Notes under the pieces: generated by a model
Told to the model about the DNA's origin: nothing
The model's database searches: none
What the model saw: the letters and a program-made list of their open reading frames with translations, nothing else
NCBI RefSeq assembly: GCF_000317535.1
Contig: NC_019757.1
Coordinates: 1,277,001-1,341,000, forward strand
From: Cylindrospermum stagnale PCC 7417
GTDB lineage: Bacteria; Cyanobacteriota; Cyanobacteriia; Cyanobacteriales; Nostocaceae
Direction: 5' to 3'
DNA length: 64,000 nt
Part shown: positions 10,201 to 17,688 of the stretch, piece after piece
How the letters are laid out: every line of letters starts with the position of its first letter
How positions within the stretch are numbered: position 1 is the stretch's first letter
Position numbers and translations under genes: made by a program

Positions 10201-10929
10201 GCCGGGGCTTTGCCTCTTTACCAGCAATCTTTGGAGATTCAGGAAAGTATCAAAAATGTCCAAGGGAAAGCCGCTACACTGCACAACATGGCAGGATTAA
10301 AAGCGACACAGGGAGACATAGCTGGGGCGATCGCACTTTACCAGCAATCTTTGGAGATTCACCAAAGCATCAACGATGTCCGAGGGAAAGCCGCTACACT
10401 GTCAAATATGGCTTATTGGGAAGGGCAAAGGGGAAATAAAACCCAACAGTTAGAACTTAATCTGCAATCCGCCCAATTACTCGCGCAAGTCAGCGCTTAT
10501 TTCAATTTACGGCAGGTTCTGAAAAATTTAGGTGTAGCTGCGGAAACCAACGGTATCATCTACCTTGCCCAAGCTGTATGGTTGTGCCTGCGGATTCAAG
10601 TACCTTTGCATAATACTGTCAATACCGTGGAAGCCATGTACTATAAACTACCCCAAGGTAATGAAATGCAAGGTTTGCTGGGTGCAACGGCGATGTTTTT
10701 CTGTCAGATGCGAGGGGGTGAGCATCCACAGTTAAAGGAATTGGAATATCGTAGTTTGAAGATTTTATCAGGTGCTGCATCTGACCAAGGTATTGAAACC
10801 CAAGAAGCCTTTGATGCTTGGTTTGTGGAGGAACAGTTGAGTGATCCTCAATACTTTATCCCGCGTCTCAATCAACAGATAGAGGCAATTATTGGGGATG
10901 GGTGGGTGTTTGATCCTGGGGAAGTCTAA
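7267..10929 (+). CDS. CHAT caspase-like protease - STAND NTPase - TPR protein
   Basis: A 1220-residue multidomain protein. Residues about 1-310 are a CHAT domain, a caspase-family fold. The catalytic dyad is visible as His162 in HLTGHGV and Cys222 in FLSGCHTG. An NTPase of STAND/NB-ARC type follows, with P-loop GMGGLGKSS (374-382) and Walker B LLLVLDDFEQ (about 457-466). The C-terminal part has six near-identical 40-residue TPR repeats and a degenerate region. Such proteins are thought to be self-assembling, protease-releasing sensors in conflict or programmed-death pathways; the trigger is unknown. The frame is open from 7213 but lacks an ATG. TTG 7267 is the nominal start, and the probable original start lies out of frame at 7119. 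Codons 637-646 derive from an inserted palindrome. Confidence 0.8.
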   Translation: MREIGRKLYSWLDGKEGWLRRALSESADKRIYLDLIKTSEAQGLNSETKPVALGLAHLPWELLHNDTDFLLNVLPVRKVKQENSSILGEQNRPLRLLFMATSPEHPGIALLQFEKEETNILQATKDQPLALVVEESGSVAELGNLVNSYAEDYFDVFHLTGHGVIYTNAAYGGYLPPGKEIEEHTPCFITEDELGNMAFTTVDDLAKAFKNRFPRVVFLSGCHTGQIANQGTVPSMAEALVKAGAAVVLGWARPVFDRTGIIAAQTLYQALATGETVEAAVKAAQQEMIAQNRSDWHLLRIYRDTRLIAKLVTPLNTKKREKLKFNPPENEFLDENNIVKVASRGEFVGRRRALQRGLKALRQTGDEIGVFIAGMGGLGKSSLAARLCTRVQSQRDNFQRVVLIGPVDEIKLIGKLASKYERFSGVPALLNDPNVPSLKGRLQNFFEHIEDELDQPLLLVLDDFEQNIPESNIADGSLRMTTDAYRVLEAVCAALAENQAESRLIVTCRYLQADTLPPHRLHLETLAGMGESDIEKIYRGWDRQIQLQARTQRISKIASRNPRLLKWLVEVLQQPGLAADELLTKLENIELKFRENILAETLLSGLKEEEKKLLARLSVFHLPVQREIIENLYFTSVETFHETSLHSLTSLSLVESATVYAGQNVEYRVTTILAPLLQPLLTEAEWQTTRQAATRTIYQTWWEESDKRNEEQAREIVRLAVLAQEQEIAMTVGDIIANRWVNTSRFREAWELCQEILQLGEDYRILGTIARAEETLGFNSALSHFQQALKLCPENDLKEKASILHNMANLKATQGDIAAALALFQQSLEITDNSINFVQGKAATLHAMANLKATQGDIAGALALYQQSLEITNSINDVQGKAATLASMANLKATQGDIAGALALYQQSLEIIDSISDVKTKASILHQIAGLKATQGNIAGALPLYQQSLEIHQSINNVQGKATTLHNMANLKATQGDIAGALPLYQQSLEIQESIKNVQGKAATLHNMAGLKATQGDIAGAIALYQQSLEIHQSINDVRGKAATLSNMAYWEGQRGNKTQQLELNLQSAQLLAQVSAYFNLRQVLKNLGVAAETNGIIYLAQAVWLCLRIQVPLHNTVNTVEAMYYKLPQGNEMQGLLGATAMFFCQMRGGEHPQLKELEYRSLKILSGAASDQGIETQEAFDAWFVEEQLSDPQYFIPRLNQQIEAIIGDGWVFDPGEV
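9174..9203. repeat. Perfect 30-bp palindrome inside the CHAT gene
   Basis: A perfect inverted repeat with arms of 15 bases, beginning TGTAGAGACG and ending CGTCTCTACA, lies in frame in the CHAT gene between the NTPase and TPR parts. It is read as part of TSVETFHETSLH. Its sequence matches a GTAGAGACG palindrome that I recall as dispersed in Nostoc-type genomes, so it looks like a small repeat captured in frame by the protein. Confidence 0.75.
9664..10403 (+). repeat. Tandem 120-bp repeats encoding TPR units
   Basis: Six consecutive units of 120 bases (the first is 123) encode 40-residue tetratricopeptide repeats of the pattern K-A-x-x-L-H-N-M-A, L-K-A-T-Q-G-D-I-A, then Y-Q-Q-S-L-E-I. A partial seventh unit follows. 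DNA identity between units is very high, including synonymous positions, which points to recent unequal crossover or gene conversion and to possible copy-number variation between strains. Confidence 0.85.
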
Positions 10930-11037
10930 ATCAGGATTTTCTGGATTTGAGGATTTTCAGGATTAAGATGAGGATGTAACCAACAATTATTCGTTACTAG
11001 ATGTATGTTGGGTTGAACAAGGTTTACTGATGTTAAC

Positions 11038-11625
11038 GTGACATACTCCCACACCTCAGCAAGCTGTAGGTGTGGGCTTCTCAGGGACTCCCGGTATCCC
11101 GTCGGACATTAACTGAGCTTTGTTTATACTGCACGAGATGCCCCGACGCACAGTTGAACAAGTACAAAAATTGTTCTAGCCTTTGTACTGTCAGAGTTTT
11201 ACCTACCCACAGAAGGCGACACAGAAGTGTCTGTTACTGGGTAGAACCCCATACTCTGAGTTGTCAAGGTACAGCTTAGAGATGACCAGCATTTATGCCT
11301 ACAGCACGCTCCGCGAACTGCTTTGCCATCCACTATTATTGTAATGGAAATATCATTACAATGCCAATGGTAAAAGTAAATTTAAATGTCCGCGTAGAGC
11401 AATTGGAGATGGAAATATTAGAGCAATACGCAAAACAAGCAGGAAGAACCAAAACAGATATTATTCGTGAATATATTCGGAATTTAAATGTTCATTCCTC
11501 ATCGCCCAACAACACTGATTAAGCTGCGCTTAATGAAAGCTCGTTGGGCAATTCGTCACTCACGCGTATTCATCTCATCACCTCCCTATCGGCTAGGTGA
11601 GAGGCTTCTACTGTTTAAGCTAAAA
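11038..11625. mobile_element. 588-bp IS200/IS605-like non-autonomous element, copy A
   Basis: This segment recurs almost identically, inverted, at 56877-57464; both copies are exactly 588 bp. One end has a subterminal hairpin (CCCACACCT with AGGTGTGGG), the other a second hairpin (CACCT with AGGTG near 11580-11610). There are no long terminal inverted repeats and no target duplication. That architecture is typical of IS200/IS605-family derivatives, such as the palindrome-associated elements of filamentous cyanobacteria. No TnpA or TnpB is encoded; the only gene is a small ribbon-helix-helix protein. It sits directly upstream of the Uma2-like gene, whose promoter it may have displaced. Confidence 0.75.
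11361..11522 (+). CDS. Small ribbon-helix-helix (CopG/Arc-like) DNA-binding protein
   Basis: 53 residues: a short beta strand (MVKVNLNVRV), then two helices around LEQYAKQAGR and TDIIREYIRN, which is the ribbon-helix-helix layout. Such proteins dimerise and bind operators, often as antitoxins or repressors. The gene lies inside the 588-bp mobile element, so it may be an element-encoded regulator rather than an antitoxin; no toxin is adjacent. ATG 11361 is chosen because it gives a complete domain, with ATG 11367 as an alternative. In the other copy of the element the equivalent frame has an internal TGA. Confidence 0.65.
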   Translation: MPMVKVNLNVRVEQLEMEILEQYAKQAGRTKTDIIREYIRNLNVHSSSPNNTD

Positions 11626-11649
11626 ATATATCCCCACCAGCTTGCAGCT

Positions 11650-12348
11650 ATGACCGTAACCCAAAATATTGAACCCGGTTTAGATGTAATATTTCCTCCA
11701 GGAAATATAGAAAGTTACGAACCACCCTTAGAATCATCTCTACATCTACAACAACTGCTTCTACTAATTAAATGCCTAGATTGGTGGTGGCACGATATAA
11801 ATAAATTTAATAACTATTTTGCCGCAGGTAACATGAGTGTTTACTATAGTCCTCGGCAAATTAAAACCAAAGACTTTCGTGGGCCAGATTTTTTCTTGGT
11901 GTTGGATACAGAAAACAAACCGCGTAACAGTTGGGTAGTTTGGGAAGAAGGCGGTAAATATCCCAACTTAATTATAGAATTGCTTTCTCCTTCCACTGCG
12001 GCCACTGACAAAGGTTTGAAAAAACAAATTTATCAAGATATTTTCCGCACACCTGAATATTTCTGGTTTGATCCTCAAAGTTTAGAATTTGCTGGTTTTA
12101 TCTTGCTTGGTGGTACATATCAACCTATAGAACCAAATCCTCAAGGTTTATTGTGGAGTCAGCAGCTAAATTTACACTTGGGTGTGCATGAAGGTAAGTT
12201 GCGTTATTTCACCCCAGAAGCACAGTTAATGTTGACACCAGAAGAATACGGGGTACAAGAAAAAGAACGTGCAGAACAAGAAAAAGAACGTGCAGAACGT
12301 TTAGCGGCAAAACTAAGAGAATTGAATATTGACCCTGAGAGTTTATAA
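11650..12348 (+). CDS. Uma2-family (DUF820) restriction-endonuclease-like protein
   Basis: A 232-residue member of the Uma2/DUF820 family, a PD-(D/E)XK nuclease-like fold greatly expanded in cyanobacteria. Family features include the GPDFFLVLDT strand, the YPNLIIELLSPSTAATDKG segment carrying the acidic and Lys positions of the nuclease core, then IYRTPEYFWFDP-like text. A repeated QEKERAEQEKERAERLAAKL coiled coil ends in LRELNIDPESL. The ATG at 11650 lies 25 bp past the mobile element. An upstream in-frame extension would be translated mobile-element sequence and is rejected. The biological role of Uma2 proteins is unknown. Confidence 0.85.
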   Translation: MTVTQNIEPGLDVIFPPGNIESYEPPLESSLHLQQLLLLIKCLDWWWHDINKFNNYFAAGNMSVYYSPRQIKTKDFRGPDFFLVLDTENKPRNSWVVWEEGGKYPNLIIELLSPSTAATDKGLKKQIYQDIFRTPEYFWFDPQSLEFAGFILLGGTYQPIEPNPQGLLWSQQLNLHLGVHEGKLRYFTPEAQLMLTPEEYGVQEKERAEQEKERAERLAAKLRELNIDPESL

Positions 12349-12456
12349 GTAAAGTAAGCTGTTGCGCTTTTAATGGTCTGTATTTTCTTCATCCAGAAAA
12401 ACTTGTTCTATATCTTGTGAACCGTGCAAGATACGCACAATCTCAATTCCTGCTTC

Positions 12457-12640
12457 TATAGCGATCCTAAATTAGATGTGTTCGCGGAGCGTGCCGTAGG
12501 CATCACATCTCTTTTTTCTCTTCCTCTGCGACGGCAGTCGCTACAACGGGGGGAACCCCCGCAACGCGCTGCCTCCTCTCTGCGTCTCTGTGGTTCGTTA
12601 AAAAAATACTGCTGTTCACAACTCAAATAGGATTGCTATA
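12457..12640. mobile_element. 184-bp MITE with TA target duplication
   Basis: Ends read TATAGCGATCCTA and TAGGATTGCTATA, imperfect inverse copies flanked by a TA duplication within the toxin gene. Removing one TA joins the codons for P-I and E-A-G of the toxin. This matches a MITE of the IS630/Tc1-mariner type. The interior holds common cyanobacterial dispersed words such as GTGCCGTAGGCATCAC. A fragment related to its right end (CCTATTTGAGTTGTGAAC) occurs at about 47788-47805. Confidence 0.7.
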
Positions 12641-12798
12641 TTGGACGATAAAAAATTAAATTAAATAGTTTTTCACCGGGAAACTTCGTAAAAAAGGCGC
12701 TAATTCAGCACGTTTTCTGCCCAGTTGGGGAAATTTAGCCAATTTAGGAAAAGTTTCTCGCAGATTATCGAAAAGATTATCAGCAGCTTTTAAGTTAT

Positions 12799-12920
12799 GG
12801 GAACTCCAACAAATAAATTATCCAATCTTGTGGGATGGGCGTCTCGCCCGTCCAATAAACTGGGCGGGCTAGAAGCCCACCCACAAGAATTAGTTGGATA
12901 TTTTTTTAGTTGGAACTCCC
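12799..12920. mobile_element. 122-bp MITE with 12-bp perfect terminal inverted repeats
   Basis: The termini GGGAACTCCAAC and GTTGGAACTCCC are perfect inverse copies. The interior is a G+C-rich palindromic region (GGGCGTCTCGCCCGTCC, then GGCGGGCTAGAAGCCCACCC). Flanks suggest a 3-bp duplication (ATA on the toxin strand). It interrupts the toxin reading frame after codons for V-A-Q-N. It has no coding capacity, so mobilisation would need a transposase elsewhere. Confidence 0.75.
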
Positions 12921-12989
12921 TATTTTGCGCGACATAGTTCCAGATATTCTCAATATCTTGTGCTGCTTGAGTAGAAATCCGAAATCGGC

Positions 12990-13352
12990 TCATACAATAT
13001 CATTCTGAGTCAATTTTTGTTGTCCCCGTGTTTTAATATCTTCAAGAAAAGCCGAAAGCGTCTCTTCGTTATATTCAGTATAATCACCACTATCAAGCTG
13101 TTTAATGCCGATATTGATTTCCTGTTGTAATGTTGCCAATTTGAGTTTTTGCAGTTCTTCCTCAAGACTCTGGATGTGATCTAGCATTTGCTGAAATGCT
13201 TGGGCTTCATGTACCACAACCTCAGCTTTGCCGTTGACAGTTAGTATAAGTGGGGACTTTGTGGACTTGATGCGCTCTACGTAGTCCTTAGCATTGCGCT
13301 TAAAGTCGGTGAGAGTTTGAATATTTTCCAGATTGATTCTGATATTCATCAC
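12990..13352 (-). CDS. Phd/YefM-family antitoxin
   Basis: A 120-residue protein whose N-terminal half (TLTDFKRNAKDYVERIKSTK, then PLILTVNGKAEVVVHEAQAF) is the Phd/YefM fold, a DNA-binding domain that autorepresses its operon. The C-terminal half (LEEELQKLKLATLQQEINIG onward) is the acidic helical toxin-binding tail. It is the first gene of the minus-strand toxin-antitoxin operon and overlaps the disrupted ParE/RelE-type toxin by 4 bases. The antitoxin frame is intact although the toxin is broken, so it may survive as an orphan regulator. The first of two Met codons is at 13352. Confidence 0.85.
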   Translation of the reverse strand: MMNIRINLENIQTLTDFKRNAKDYVERIKSTKSPLILTVNGKAEVVVHEAQAFQQMLDHIQSLEEELQKLKLATLQQEINIGIKQLDSGDYTEYNEETLSAFLEDIKTRGQQKLTQNDIV

Positions 13353-13454
13353 ATCTAATAAAGTGCTTTATCAAGTATTTTATCAGATGCTATACCGTCT
13401 ATTTCTATTTCGAGTCCGTTCAATTCCCAAAAGATTTAAAATAAGAAAATATCT

Positions 13455-14009
13455 TTGAGCAAGGTGACTCAAACAGCCGTGAATCAGAATGGGGTAACGG
13501 TACAACGTAGTGAACCAACTTATTACTCCTTGCTAGGACTGCATCCCTCAGCATCGGTAATCGATATTCGCCGTGCTTATCGGGAACTAAGCAAACGCTA
13601 TCACCCTGATACTACAGAATTACCTGCTACTATTGCTACCGCCAAATTTCAGCAAATCAACGAGGCTTACGCCACTTTGAGTAGCCCAGAACGGCGGTTA
13701 AGCTATGATTTAAAAATTGGCTATTCGCGTTTTGGGGTGATTCAAGCACCCTCAGATTTGAACCATCCTGTTTCCCATCCCTATAACTGGTCGAAGTCAG
13801 CTTACCTCGACCCTAGCGATCGCCCTTTGTCAGCGGGGGAGATTTTTGCTTTGTTTATGCTGGTGTTGACGTTTTTGGGTTGTGCGCTATTAGCGATCGC
13901 GATCGGCCTAACTCGTGGTGAAGCCGCCTTTCAACCACAACTCCTGCCAGCAATCACCACTGCACAACAGCAGATTACCCATTTATTGCCACTAATTCTC
14001 CCGCTGTAA
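13455..14009 (+). CDS. Membrane-anchored J-domain protein
   Basis: A 184-residue protein. The J domain spans residues about 20-85 (TYYSLLGLHPSASVIDIRRA, then ELSKRYHPDTTE with the HPD motif and INEAYATLSSPERRLSYD). It is followed by a linker and one transmembrane helix near 135-155 (FALFMLVLTFLGCALLAIAI). It would recruit an Hsp70 to the membrane, with the J domain predicted to be cytosolic. The start is a TTG at 13455 with no strong ribosome site; an internal GTG at 13464 is possible. A DUF3143 gene follows 56 bp later. Confidence 0.8.
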   Translation: MSKVTQTAVNQNGVTVQRSEPTYYSLLGLHPSASVIDIRRAYRELSKRYHPDTTELPATIATAKFQQINEAYATLSSPERRLSYDLKIGYSRFGVIQAPSDLNHPVSHPYNWSKSAYLDPSDRPLSAGEIFALFMLVLTFLGCALLAIAIGLTRGEAAFQPQLLPAITTAQQQITHLLPLILPL

Positions 14010-14065
14010 ATTAAAAATTAAAAATTTCTGCTGCCAAAATCTAAAATCTAAAATCCAAAATTCTT

Positions 14066-14338
14066 ATGTCTCTACTTCCCTCAGAAACCCCGCTGTATAA
14101 CCATCCTCTGCCACAAATTGAACAGTGGCTAAAAAACCAAGGCTGTCAACAAGATGAGGCTGAACTACATTGCTGGCATCTGCTGCGACCTAGTTGGAAA
14201 GCCGAACTCTGGCTTGATATCGAGCAAGTCACAGTGCGATATATCCAAGCTGGAGACAATGGGCAAGATATCCAACGCTCGTTTAAATATTCTCTCAGTC
14301 GGGAAGATATAGAACAAGCAGTTTTTTCTGGCCCCTAA
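14066..14338 (+). CDS. DUF3143 family protein
   Basis: A 90-residue soluble protein, MSLLPSETPLYNHPLPQIEQ at the start. It resembles the cyanobacterial DUF3143 family, which I recall as small, conserved and of unknown function. A Trp-rich core (CWHLLRPSWKAELWLDIEQV) and an acidic end are visible, with no signal peptide or catalytic motif. It follows the membrane J-domain gene closely and may share its transcript. Confidence 0.7.
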   Translation: MSLLPSETPLYNHPLPQIEQWLKNQGCQQDEAELHCWHLLRPSWKAELWLDIEQVTVRYIQAGDNGQDIQRSFKYSLSREDIEQAVFSGP

Positions 14339-14360
14339 ATTGTTTCATGGGTAATAGTTT

Positions 14361-14517
14361 TACCCATTACCCATTACCCATTACCCATTACCCATTACCC
14401 ATTACCCATTACCCATTACCCATTACCCATTACCCATTACCCATTACCCATTACCCATTACCCATTACCCATTACCCATTACCCATTACCCATTACCCAT
14501 TACCCATTACCCATTAC
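14361..14517. repeat. Heptameric tandem repeat (CCCATTA), about 22 copies
   Basis: An uninterrupted array of the 7-bp unit CCCATTA between the DUF3143 gene and the 3' end of uppS. Short tandemly repeated heptamers are characteristic of heterocystous cyanobacteria. Any translated open frame through it is simply the repeat read as protein. The copy number is probably variable between strains. Confidence 0.9.
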
Positions 14518-14524
14518 CAATCCT

Positions 14525-15274
14525 TTAAACTTTCCCAAATCGGCGTTCCCGTTGCTGGTAAGCAGATAAAGCACGATGAAACTCAACACGGTCAAAATCT
14601 GGCCAGAGAGTATCGGTGATATAAATTTCGCCGTAAGCCATTTGCCAGAGGAGAAAATTCGAGAGGCGCATTTCCCCGCTAGTCCGAATTAACAAATCTG
14701 GGTCAGTAATTCCTGCTGTGTACAGGTGGCGTTCAAACACTTCTTCGGAAATTTCATCAGGTTTTAGTAGACCTTGCTGGACTTTTTCGGCGATCGCCCG
14801 ACAAGCTTGTAAAATCTCCTGCCGTCCACCATAATTTGTGGCTACTGTGAACCGGATAGCACGATTATTTTTAGTTTCTGCCATTGAACGGGAAATTTCC
14901 TGTTGAAGCGATCGCGGCAGCGCCTGCAAATTTCCCACAAACTGAATTTGAACATTCTCATCGACCATTTCCCGTAATTCTTGGCGTAAAACTCTCTGGA
15001 ACAGAGTCATCAAAAAATCCACCTCTTCCTGCGGTCTTTTCCAGTTCTCCGTCGAAAAAGCATAGGCCGTCAGTGCCTGAATTCCCCAATCCTTACAACA
15101 ACGGAGCAAATCCTTCAGAGCATCTACTCCCCGTTTATGACCCATAATTCGAGGAAGACCTTGACGTTTAGCCCATCGACCATTGCCATCCATAATCACC
15201 GCAACATGCTTAGGCAGTAGTTCTGGTTTTAAATCGGAGGGCAGAGATTGCAGTTCAGTTTGTTCAGTAGTCAT
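14525..15274 (-). CDS. uppS: Isoprenyl transferase (undecaprenyl diphosphate synthase)
   Basis: A 249-residue cis-prenyltransferase that extends farnesyl diphosphate with isopentenyl diphosphate to make the C55 lipid carrier for peptidoglycan and glycans. Signatures: [20 protein letters not shown] (Asp of the diphosphate site and conserved NGRWA), [19 protein letters not shown], and [20 protein letters not shown] with TDTLWPDF near the C-terminus. Its start overlaps the stop of cdaA by 4 bases, so the two are translationally coupled. Confidence 0.95.
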   Translation of the reverse strand: MTTEQTELQSLPSDLKPELLPKHVAVIMDGNGRWAKRQGLPRIMGHKRGVDALKDLLRCCKDWGIQALTAYAFSTENWKRPQEEVDFLMTLFQRVLRQELREMVDENVQIQFVGNLQALPRSLQQEISRSMAETKNNRAIRFTVATNYGGRQEILQACRAIAEKVQQGLLKPDEISEEVFERHLYTAGITDPDLLIRTSGEMRLSNFLLWQMAYGEIYITDTLWPDFDRVEFHRALSAYQQRERRFGKV

Positions 15275-16194
15275 TTTTTATTTCGAGAAGCGGTCGATGG
15301 GAGTCTGAGTAAACGTGAAACCAGTGCTAGTGCCTTACCACCAATCTGACGAACCAAACTTAACAAACCAGGTGCTACAGCTTCCCGATCCACAGTTGGC
15401 GACAATCGAGCCTCTAAAGACTCTTTCAGCTTCCTAATCGTCAGTGGTCTGTATAGGGTTCCCCGTTCCGCTAAGGAAATAGAACCCGTTTCTTCTGATA
15501 CAACGACACAAATGCAATTTTCGACCCGCTCAGTAATTCCCATCGCCGCCCGGTGGCGTGTTCCCAACTGGCGCGAGGCTGTGCGTCCCGAGAGTGGTAA
15601 GATTATACCCGATGCCACGATCCGCGAGCCACGAATCAACGTCGCCCCATCATGTAACAGAGTTTTCGGCTGAAAAATTGTCTGTATCAGTTCCTTAGAA
15701 ACCTCCGCATTCAGCTTGACGCCTGGCACAGAAAAATCTCGCTCATCAATTGGGCCCGTCGTTTCCAAAATTAGCAAAGCGCCAATCCGATTTTTAGACA
15801 GTTCTTTAACTGCATCGATAATTTCATCAATCACACTATCAGACTTGGGTACTGCCAGACTGGATGGTTGAAACAAGTGCCGGAATTCGCCACGTCCCAA
15901 TTGTTCTAAAAATCGCCGAAACTCTGACTGAAGCGCTACCGCCATCGCTACAGCGCAGCCAATCACCAATTTTTCCAGGACAAAGTTTAGCAGGGGTAGC
16001 CCCAATCTGCCACTTAGCGCTGAGGCGAGCATCAAGACAATAAATCCCCGCACCATCCACAGTGTCCGGCGCTCACTGATGATCACTAGTATCATGTACG
16101 TTAGCGCTAGCACTAACACGATATCCAGAGTCCCAAGCAGCAAGGACTGTGACCATCCCAGGTTTATCAGCCATTGCTTCCACCAATCTCTCAT
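15271..16194 (-). CDS. cdaA: Diadenylate cyclase CdaA (c-di-AMP synthase)
   Basis: A 307-residue membrane enzyme that condenses two ATP to cyclic di-AMP. Three hydrophobic segments occupy residues about 15-90, and the DAC (DisA_N) domain follows. The catalytic signatures are [10 protein letters not shown] (DGA) and [10 protein letters not shown] (RHR), with [16 protein letters not shown] after them. c-di-AMP controls potassium and osmotic balance and links to cell-wall growth, which fits coupling to uppS. The cyanobacterial order lysA-cdaA-uppS here is a single minus-strand run. Confidence 0.93.
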   Translation of the reverse strand: MRDWWKQWLINLGWSQSLLLGTLDIVLVLALTYMILVIISERRTLWMVRGFIVLMLASALSGRLGLPLLNFVLEKLVIGCAVAMAVALQSEFRRFLEQLGRGEFRHLFQPSSLAVPKSDSVIDEIIDAVKELSKNRIGALLILETTGPIDERDFSVPGVKLNAEVSKELIQTIFQPKTLLHDGATLIRGSRIVASGIILPLSGRTASRQLGTRHRAAMGITERVENCICVVVSEETGSISLAERGTLYRPLTIRKLKESLEARLSPTVDREAVAPGLLSLVRQIGGKALALVSRLLRLPSTASRNKK

Positions 16195-16205
16195 GACATC
16201 TGGAT

Positions 16206-16253
16206 TCTAATAGTCATTAGTCATTAGTCATTAGTCATTAGTCATTAGTCATT
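16206..16253. repeat. Heptameric tandem repeat (TAGTCAT), about 6 copies
   Basis: A short array of the 7-bp unit TAGTCAT lies in the lysA-cdaA spacer. It is followed at 16261-16290 by partly inverse words (TAATGACTAATGACC) that could pair with it as a loose hairpin. It is the second heptamer array in 2 kb and has a different unit from the first. Confidence 0.8.
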
Positions 16254-16290
16254 GGTTCTTAGCTAATGACTAATGACCAGGGACTAAGGA

Positions 16291-17688
16291 CTATTTTTTA
16301 AGTCTTTCTGGTAGGCAATCTTGTCGAATCAAGTCTTGATAAGTTTCACGTTGCAAAATCATATTTGCTTCGCCGTTCGCCACTAAAACAGCCGCAGGTC
16401 GGGGCAGGCGGTTGTAGTTAGATGCCATACTGTAATTGTATGCACCAGTTCCCATAACGACGAGAATATCTCCCGGTTGAGTTTTTGGCAGTTGGGCATT
16501 TTTAATCAGAATATCCCCTGATTCACAATGTTTACCAGCCAATGTGACTGTTTCTGTGAGGGGAGCAGACATTTTATTCGCAACTACTGCCCGATAAACT
16601 GATTGGTAAGTAATTGGGCGAGGATTATCTGACATTCCTCCATCAATGGCTACGTAGGTGCGAATTTCGGGAATAGTTTTGGCAGAACCGATAGTGTAGG
16701 CGGTAACACAGGCTGTGGCAATTAGCGATCGCCCTGGTTCACACAGTAACTTTGGTAAAGGCAGATTTTCGACTGCACAAGCGGATTGAACCACTTCACA
16801 AATCGCCTTTGCCCACTCTTCGATGCTGGGGGGATCGTCTGATTCTGTATACTTAATCCCTAAACCGCCACCAACGTTTAACTCTGTCACTGTTAGTCCA
16901 TACTTCGCCGCATCCCGCAACCATTGCACCATCACAGCAGCTAGATCGCGATGCGGTTGACGTTCAAAAATTTGGGAACCAATATGGGCGTGTACCCCCA
17001 CACAGTTTAAGCTCTGTTGTTGACTGACAAAGGCAAAAACCTCATTGAGATCATTGGGGTCAAAGCCAAATTTACTATCTAAATGTCCCGTGCGAATATA
17101 TTCGTGAGTATGACACTCAATCCCTGGAGTTAGCCGCAGCATGATGCGAATTGCTGGAGAGTTTTCCGCCAAGGCTACCAAGGTATGTAATTCATGCCAG
17201 TTATCGACGACAATCGTGCAACCTGATTCGATCGCTAAAACTAGCTCTTCACGAGATTTATTATTCCCGTGCAGGTAAAGTTTACTCGGACTTACACCTG
17301 CATTCAGGGCTGTGTAAAGTTCACCCCCAGAAACTACATCTATTCCTAACCCTTCTGAGGCGACGATCGCACAAACTGCTAAACAATTCCAGGCCTTGGA
17401 AGCATACAATACCTGAGATTCACCTTTGTAGTATTGCCCGAATGTATCCCGATATTGCCGACAAGCCGAACGCAGGGTGTCTTCGTCTAAAATATACAAA
17501 GGCGAACCAAACGAATGAACTAGGGTTGTGACATCACACCCACCAATTTCCAGTAAGTCATGATGATTAACTCTGGCTGTTAAAGGTAGAAGTTCCTGAT
17601 TAGGCGAAAAATTTGCGGTGGTGTTGGGCCTTTGAGGCAAATACTGACTACCAGAATGTTGAACCCCAGTGGCGTGAGTGGATACCAT
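16291..17688 (-). CDS. lysA: Diaminopimelate decarboxylase
   Basis: A 465-residue PLP enzyme that converts meso-diaminopimelate to lysine, the last step of lysine synthesis. It shows the fold-type III decarboxylase signatures: VLYASKAWNC (PLP-binding Lys), GVHAHIGSQI, NVGGGLGIKY (phosphate-binding Gly loop), LCEPGRSLIA, and the C-terminal CESGDIL and GTGAYNYSMASNYN segments, which supply the catalytic Cys and substrate contacts. The N-terminus has a roughly 45-residue extension typical of cyanobacterial LysA. It heads the minus-strand lysA-cdaA-uppS run and is divergent from rimI. Confidence 0.95.
   Translation of the reverse strand: MVSTHATGVQHSGSQYLPQRPNTTANFSPNQELLPLTARVNHHDLLEIGGCDVTTLVHSFGSPLYILDEDTLRSACRQYRDTFGQYYKGESQVLYASKAWNCLAVCAIVASEGLGIDVVSGGELYTALNAGVSPSKLYLHGNNKSREELVLAIESGCTIVVDNWHELHTLVALAENSPAIRIMLRLTPGIECHTHEYIRTGHLDSKFGFDPNDLNEVFAFVSQQQSLNCVGVHAHIGSQIFERQPHRDLAAVMVQWLRDAAKYGLTVTELNVGGGLGIKYTESDDPPSIEEWAKAICEVVQSACAVENLPLPKLLCEPGRSLIATACVTAYTIGSAKTIPEIRTYVAIDGGMSDNPRPITYQSVYRAVVANKMSAPLTETVTLAGKHCESGDILIKNAQLPKTQPGDILVVMGTGAYNYSMASNYNRLPRPAAVLVANGEANMILQRETYQDLIRQDCLPERLKK

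Larger units (their letters stand above)
12370..12993 (-). pseudogene. ParE/RelE-type toxin gene disrupted by two MITEs
   Basis: The minus strand begins at 12993 with MSRFRISTQAAQDIENIWNY, the typical ParE/RelE toxin N-terminus. It is cut at 12920 by a 122-bp inverted-repeat element, resumes after 12799 with NLKAADNLFDNLRETFPKLA and FLRSFPVKNYLI, suffers a 5-base duplication, and is cut again at 12640 by a 184-bp element. It finishes with EAGIEIVRILHGSQDIEQVF and stops at 12370. Virtual removal of both elements restores toxin order and most of the frame. The start overlaps the end of the antitoxin gene by 4 bases, as in intact operons. The toxin should be inactive. Confidence 0.8.

Noticed and set aside
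11070-11279. 69-codon open frame inside the 588-bp element
   Set aside because: Lies in the hairpin end of the element, Cys/Arg/Thr-rich with no fold; only the ribbon-helix-helix frame is credible.
11488-11649. N-terminal extension of the Uma2-like protein
   Set aside because: These 54 codons are element sequence, also found in the copy at 56877-57464; the family start is at 11650.
14361-14517. Possible CRISPR array
   Set aside because: The unit is a contiguous 7-mer with no spacers and no cas genes.
14347-14619. 90-codon open frame made of a repeated PLPITHY unit
   Set aside because: It is the heptameric CCCATTA array read as protein, continuing into the antisense of uppS; not a gene.
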